Assembly: GCA_050945235.1 (NCBI GenBank)
Contig: JBMNSO010000080.1
Coordinates: 1-8,659, forward strand
Source: DUOD01 sp050945235
Lineage (GTDB): Bacteria; Bacillota; Clostridia; DUOD01
Length of the DNA stretch: 8,659 nucleotides
Direction: 5' to 3'
Below, piece by piece: positions 5,337 to 8,659 of this stretch. The translations under genes and the position numbers were made by a program. The notes under the pieces are model-generated. The model worked only from the letters and a program-made list of their open reading frames with translations. It was not told the DNA's origin and did not search any database. The first letter of the stretch is position 1. Each line of letters opens with the position of its first letter.

Positions 5337-6491
5337 ATGGAGTACTTTCTATCGGAAGAACAAGAAATGATCAAGGACCTGGCCAAAAGGATCGCTGACG
5401 AAAAAATTGCCCCCCTGGCAATTGAGTATGACGAAAAAGGAATCTTCCCAAGAGATATAATTGATATACTGGCACAATCCGATTTATGTGGGGTATATAT
5501 CCCCGAAGAATACGGCGGATTGGGGGGCGGTGTCTTTGAAATGTCACTGGTGGTTGAAGAACTCAGCAGAGCCTGTGGCGGAATAGCTTTAGCCTTTGCA
5601 GGTACCGGTTTGGGTATATTCCCGGTACTACTCTTTGGTAATGAACAACAAAAGGAAAAGTATCTTCCCGACATAGCCTCCGGCAAGAAACTGGCTGCCT
5701 TTGGCCTGACAGAGGCTAATGCCGGTAGTGACGCTGCAGGTATACAAACCACTGCCACAAAGGATGGGGATTATTACATACTAAACGGCACCAAACAATG
5801 GATTACCAATGGTGGCGAAGCGGATATATATACAGTAATCGCCGCAACAAATAAAGCAAAGGGTTCCAGGGGTTTTTCTGCCTTTATTGTGGAAAAGGAT
5901 ACCCCGGGCTTTTCCTTTGGCAAAAAGGAAGATAAAATGGGTATCCGTGCCTCTGCAACAAGGGAACTGGTTTTCGAGGACTGCAAGATACCGAAGGAAA
6001 ACCTGCTGGGCCGGGAAGGCATGGGCTTTATCGCGGCTATGAAAACCCTTGATAGAACCAGACCGGGAGTGGCGGCCCAGGCAGTGGGCATAGCCCAGGG
6101 AGCCTTTGATGAAGCGGTCAAGTACAGCAGAGAAAGACAGCAGTTCGGGCAATCAATTTCATCATTCCAAGCAATCCAGCACATGCTGGCCGACATGGCC
6201 ATACAGATCGAAGCAGCCCGTGCATTGGTTTATGCCACTTGCAGGACCATTGATTCAGGAGCCAAGGACTTTTCCAAAGAATCTGCCATGTGTAAGGTCT
6301 TTGCCTCTGATGTAGCTATGAAGGTTACCACCGATGCCGTGCAAATCTTCGGGGGTTACGGATATATGAAAGAATATCCCGTTGAAAAGAGGATGAGGGA
6401 CGCCAAGATTACTCAAATCTATGAAGGAACCAATCAAATCCAGAGAAATGTTATCGCGTTGGAGCTTATAAAGGCTGCATCAAGAAAGTAA
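5337..6491 (+). CDS. Acyl-CoA dehydrogenase (butyryl-/caffeyl-CoA reductase type)
   Basis: This 384-residue FAD enzyme interconverts an acyl-CoA and its 2,3-enoyl-CoA. Domains follow the family order: N-terminal helical part (about 1-115), beta domain with GLTEANAGSD (123-132) and GTKQWITNG (151-159), and C-terminal helical part with RERQQFG (265-271) and the catalytic base Glu363 in IYEGTNQIQR. That Glu position is typical of short-chain enzymes such as butyryl-CoA dehydrogenase. Length is complete. AGGAGA at 5322-5327 lies 9 bases before ATG 5337. It is first in an operon with etfB and a ferredoxin-bearing etfA, the same gene order as caffeyl-CoA reductase carCDE, so it probably passes or accepts electrons through this Etf. 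No crotonase, thiolase or CoA-ligase gene is in the window, so the substrate (crotonyl, caffeyl, acrylyl or another enoyl-CoA) stays open. Confidence 0.93.
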   Translation: MEYFLSEEQEMIKDLAKRIADEKIAPLAIEYDEKGIFPRDIIDILAQSDLCGVYIPEEYGGLGGGVFEMSLVVEELSRACGGIALAFAGTGLGIFPVLLFGNEQQKEKYLPDIASGKKLAAFGLTEANAGSDAAGIQTTATKDGDYYILNGTKQWITNGGEADIYTVIAATNKAKGSRGFSAFIVEKDTPGFSFGKKEDKMGIRASATRELVFEDCKIPKENLLGREGMGFIAAMKTLDRTRPGVAAQAVGIAQGAFDEAVKYSRERQQFGQSISSFQAIQHMLADMAIQIEAARALVYATCRTIDSGAKDFSKESAMCKVFASDVAMKVTTDAVQIFGGYGYMKEYPVEKRMRDAKITQIYEGTNQIQRNVIALELIKAASRK

Positions 6492-6521
6492 ATAATACGG
6501 TTTTAGACAGGAGTGACGTAG

Positions 6522-7316
6522 TTGAACATTATAGTATGTATAAAGCAGGTTCCTGCTACCAATGAAGTAAAGATGAATAAGGAAACTAACACCATAATTC
6601 GCGAGGGTGTGGAATCGATAATTAATCCCTTTGATATGTATGCAATAGAGGAAGGTATTAGGATTAGGGAAAAAACGGGCGGTAAGGTTACAACAATCAG
6701 CATGGGCATCCCCAGTGTGGTGGATTTACTAAGGCAGACCTTGGAGTTGGGCGTTGACGATGCTGTTTTGTTAAGCGACAGGGCTTTTGCAGGGGCGGAT
6801 ACCTTGGCCACCGCCTACACCCTGTCCATGGGTATTAAAAAACTAGGGCAATATGATATTATTTTATGCGGTAAGCAGGCTACAGACGGTGATACCGCCC
6901 AAGTCGGACCCAGCCTGGCAGAAAAATTGGGCATACCCCATATAACCTATGTAAAAAAAATAGAGAAAATTGAAAATGGTAGCATCAGGGTTCAAAGAAT
7001 GACCGAGGATGGTTATGAGGTAATAGAAACATCATTGCCCGCCCTATTAACGGTGGTAAAGGAAATAAATGAACCAAGGCTGCCTTCTATTAAGAATAAA
7101 ATAAGGGCAAAAAAAGCTCAAATACCTGTTTGGACAGCCGATGATATAAACGCCGACAAGGGGCTTACCGGACTGAGCGGATCACCTACAAAGGTTATAC
7201 GCACCTTTGTGCCGGATATGACCATCAATGGTGAGATGATCCAAGGCAGTCCCGAAGAACAGGCAGCATCTTTGGTGGGAAAACTCTGCAGGCTGCATAT
7301 CAAGAAAACCAGCTAA
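6522..7316 (+). CDS. etfB: Electron transfer flavoprotein beta subunit
   Basis: This 264-residue protein is the small subunit of the Etf heterodimer. Visible family features are MNIIVCIKQVPAT at the N-terminus, NPFDMYAIEEGIRI (35-48), the nucleotide-binding stretch GKQATDGDTAQVGP (117-130), and SLPALLTVVKEINEPRLPS (171-189), which matches the EtfB signature region. In bifurcating Etfs this subunit carries the FAD that takes hydride from NADH and splits the electron pair. The start is TTG 6522, supported by AGGAG at 6509-6513, 8 bases upstream; the next ATG in frame is codon 18, inside the conserved domain. It lies 30 bases after the dehydrogenase and 20 bases before etfA, so the three should be made together. 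Whether it bifurcates rests mainly on the partner's ferredoxin domain. Confidence 0.95.
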   Translation: MNIIVCIKQVPATNEVKMNKETNTIIREGVESIINPFDMYAIEEGIRIREKTGGKVTTISMGIPSVVDLLRQTLELGVDDAVLLSDRAFAGADTLATAYTLSMGIKKLGQYDIILCGKQATDGDTAQVGPSLAEKLGIPHITYVKKIEKIENGSIRVQRMTEDGYEVIETSLPALLTVVKEINEPRLPSIKNKIRAKKAQIPVWTADDINADKGLTGLSGSPTKVIRTFVPDMTINGEMIQGSPEEQAASLVGKLCRLHIKKTS

Positions 7317-7336
7317 TATATGGGTGGAGGTAAAAA

Positions 7337-8533
7337 ATGAGCAATATTAAAATTCTTACTGATAAATGTACCGGGTGCAGGTTGTGTGTTTCCTCTTGCC
7401 CCTACGGCTGTATAAAGGTGGAGGATAAAAAAGCCCAAATCCTTGATAACTGCAGCCTATGCGGTGCATGTGTGGACTCTTGTAAATTTAATGCTATAGA
7501 AATAACAGCCGATAAGGGGTTGAATAATGAAATAGATATTAGTCAATATAAGGATATTTGGGTATTTGCCGAACAAAGAAAGGGAGTAATTGCCGATGTT
7601 ACCTTTGAACTTTTGGGTGCAGCAAAGAAGCTCTCTGAGGACCTGGGCCAATCCCTGTGCGCTGTACTTTTAGGGGACGGCGTTGCCGGGCAGGCTAAGA
7701 CATTAATAGAATACGGCGCCGATATTGTATACCTGGTGGATGACCCGGGTCTTGGAACCTTTAACGATGAAGTGTATAGCGATACTTTCACCAGTTTGAT
7801 TAATGAGTACAAGCCCAGCATTGTACTTATGGGGGCAACAACATATGGACGTTCCTTAGGACCCAGGGTATCCTCACGGATTAACACCGGTCTTACTGCC
7901 GATTGTACCAACTTGGAAATAGACCCTGAAAAGAAGATACTGATGCAGACACGACCGGCCTTTGGCGGGAACCTTATGGCCACCATTATCTGCCCCGACC
8001 GCAGACCCCAAATGGCTACCGTAAGGCCCAAGGTTATGAAACCGATAAACCCGGATCAAAACAGACAGGGTAAAATTATATCACCTAAAATTACCGTCAA
8101 GGATAACCTGATAACAAAGGTTATAGAAGTGGTAAACGAGACAAAGGACAGGGTTAACCTAACCGAGGCCGATATCATTGTATCCGGAGGCCGAGGTTTG
8201 GGCGATCCCAAGCATTTCAAACTCATAGAGGAATTAGCCGAAGTACTGGGCGGTGCCGTGGGTTCCTCCCGTGCAGCCGTAGATGCCGGATGGATACCAT
8301 ACAGCCATCAAGTGGGCCAGACGGGAAAGACGGTATCACCAAAAATATATATAGCCTGTGGTATTTCAGGTGCCATACAACACCTTGCCGGCATGTCTTC
8401 TTCGGATATAATTGTTGCCATAAATAAAAACCCCGATGCCCCTATCTTTAAGGTTGCAACCTTTGGAATAGTGGGTGATCTCCATCAAATAGTACCTTTA
8501 TTGATATCAGAATTTAAGAAGGCTTTGGCATAA
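7337..8533 (+). CDS. etfA: Electron transfer flavoprotein alpha subunit with N-terminal 2x[4Fe-4S] ferredoxin domain
   Basis: The protein has 398 residues, about 70 more than a plain EtfA. The extra part is an N-terminal ferredoxin domain with two CxxCxxCxxxC motifs: Cys11, 14, 17, 21 and Cys39, 42, 45, 49. Residues from about 73 are the EtfA N-terminal domain, and the C-terminal FAD domain shows VSGGRGLGDP (282-291), GSSRAAVDAGW (309-319), HQVGQTGKTVSP (324-335) and ACGISGAIQHLAGM (340-353). CarE and LctC of Acetobacterium have the same extension, and those complexes bifurcate electrons between NAD(H), ferredoxin and an acyl-CoA or lactate. The clusters likely relay electrons between ferredoxin and the Etf flavins. 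GGAGG at 7326-7330 lies 6 bases before ATG 7337. A strong terminator follows, so this is the last gene of the operon. Confidence 0.95.
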   Translation: MSNIKILTDKCTGCRLCVSSCPYGCIKVEDKKAQILDNCSLCGACVDSCKFNAIEITADKGLNNEIDISQYKDIWVFAEQRKGVIADVTFELLGAAKKLSEDLGQSLCAVLLGDGVAGQAKTLIEYGADIVYLVDDPGLGTFNDEVYSDTFTSLINEYKPSIVLMGATTYGRSLGPRVSSRINTGLTADCTNLEIDPEKKILMQTRPAFGGNLMATIICPDRRPQMATVRPKVMKPINPDQNRQGKIISPKITVKDNLITKVIEVVNETKDRVNLTEADIIVSGGRGLGDPKHFKLIEELAEVLGGAVGSSRAAVDAGWIPYSHQVGQTGKTVSPKIYIACGISGAIQHLAGMSSSDIIVAINKNPDAPIFKVATFGIVGDLHQIVPLLISEFKKALA

Positions 8534-8543
8534 CATACACGTC

Positions 8544-8587
8544 AAAAGGGCTATAGCGGTTTTATCGACCGTTATAGCCCTTTTTTT
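8544..8587 (+). terminator. Strong intrinsic terminator of the acyl-CoA dehydrogenase-etf operon
   Basis: Arms 8544-8560 and 8568-8584 pair over 17 positions with a single G-U wobble, around a 7-base loop. The stem includes GGGCTATAGCGGT, and a T-run at 8581-8587 follows. It starts 10 bases after the etfA stop. Confidence 0.92.
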
Positions 8588-8646
8588 ATATGGAAGTTTT
8601 AATGTACAACCCATAAAGCATATATTTTATTAAAACAACGCTTATA

Positions 8647-8652
8647 AGGAGG
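8647..8652 (+). promoter_or_regulatory. Ribosome binding site of a gene starting at or beyond the right edge
   Basis: AGGAGG stands 5 bases before the AT that ends the window (8658-8659), which may be the first two bases of an ATG. An ATG at 8653 directly abuts the site and is too close to be used. The 60 bases between the terminator and this site are AT-rich and probably hold the promoter of the new gene. Confidence 0.5.
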
Positions 8653-8659
8653 ATGGCAT

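Overview
The window looks like a piece of chromosome from an anaerobic, low-to-moderate-GC member of the Clostridia. This rests on the gene content: a ferredoxin-extended electron-transfer flavoprotein beside an acyl-CoA dehydrogenase, a TM1266-type protein of the kind linked to [FeFe]-hydrogenase, an ECF transporter S component and an AprX-like subtilase. It also rests on strong GGAGG-type ribosome sites with some TTG and GTG starts, and on compact intrinsic terminators. I cannot name a species. I see no tRNA, rRNA, CRISPR array, insertion sequence or phage gene.

Layout. (1) Positions 1-2775 are read on the plus strand. They hold the 3' part of a phosphoglucomutase/phosphomannomutase-family gene with its terminator, a small orphan gene of 87 codons, and an AprX-like serine protease whose ribosome site lies inside a 26-bp inverted repeat. 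(2) Positions 2728-5194 are read on the minus strand. From right to left they hold a short YkuD-type L,D-transpeptidase with a peptidoglycan-binding tail, an omega-amidase-like nitrilase-family hydrolase, and a pair made of a TM1266-like small protein and an ECF S component. A leader of about 175 nt with a terminator-like hairpin precedes the pair. The pair and the protease converge on a perfect 48-bp palindrome that serves as a shared terminator. (3) Positions 5221-8587 are read on the plus strand as a tight three-gene operon, acyl-CoA dehydrogenase - etfB - etfA, with its own promoter and a strong terminator. A ribosome site for a further gene lies at the right edge.

How the genes work together. 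The clearest functional unit is the dehydrogenase/EtfB/EtfA operon. EtfA carries an N-terminal two-[4Fe-4S] ferredoxin domain, as in the caffeyl-CoA reductase (CarCDE) and lactate dehydrogenase (LctBCD) complexes of Acetobacterium. A flavin-based electron-bifurcating or confurcating acyl-CoA reductase/dehydrogenase complex is therefore the best reading; its acyl-CoA substrate cannot be told from this window. The least explained parts are the TM1266-ECF pair with its leader, the sequestered start of the protease, and the N-terminally short transpeptidase.
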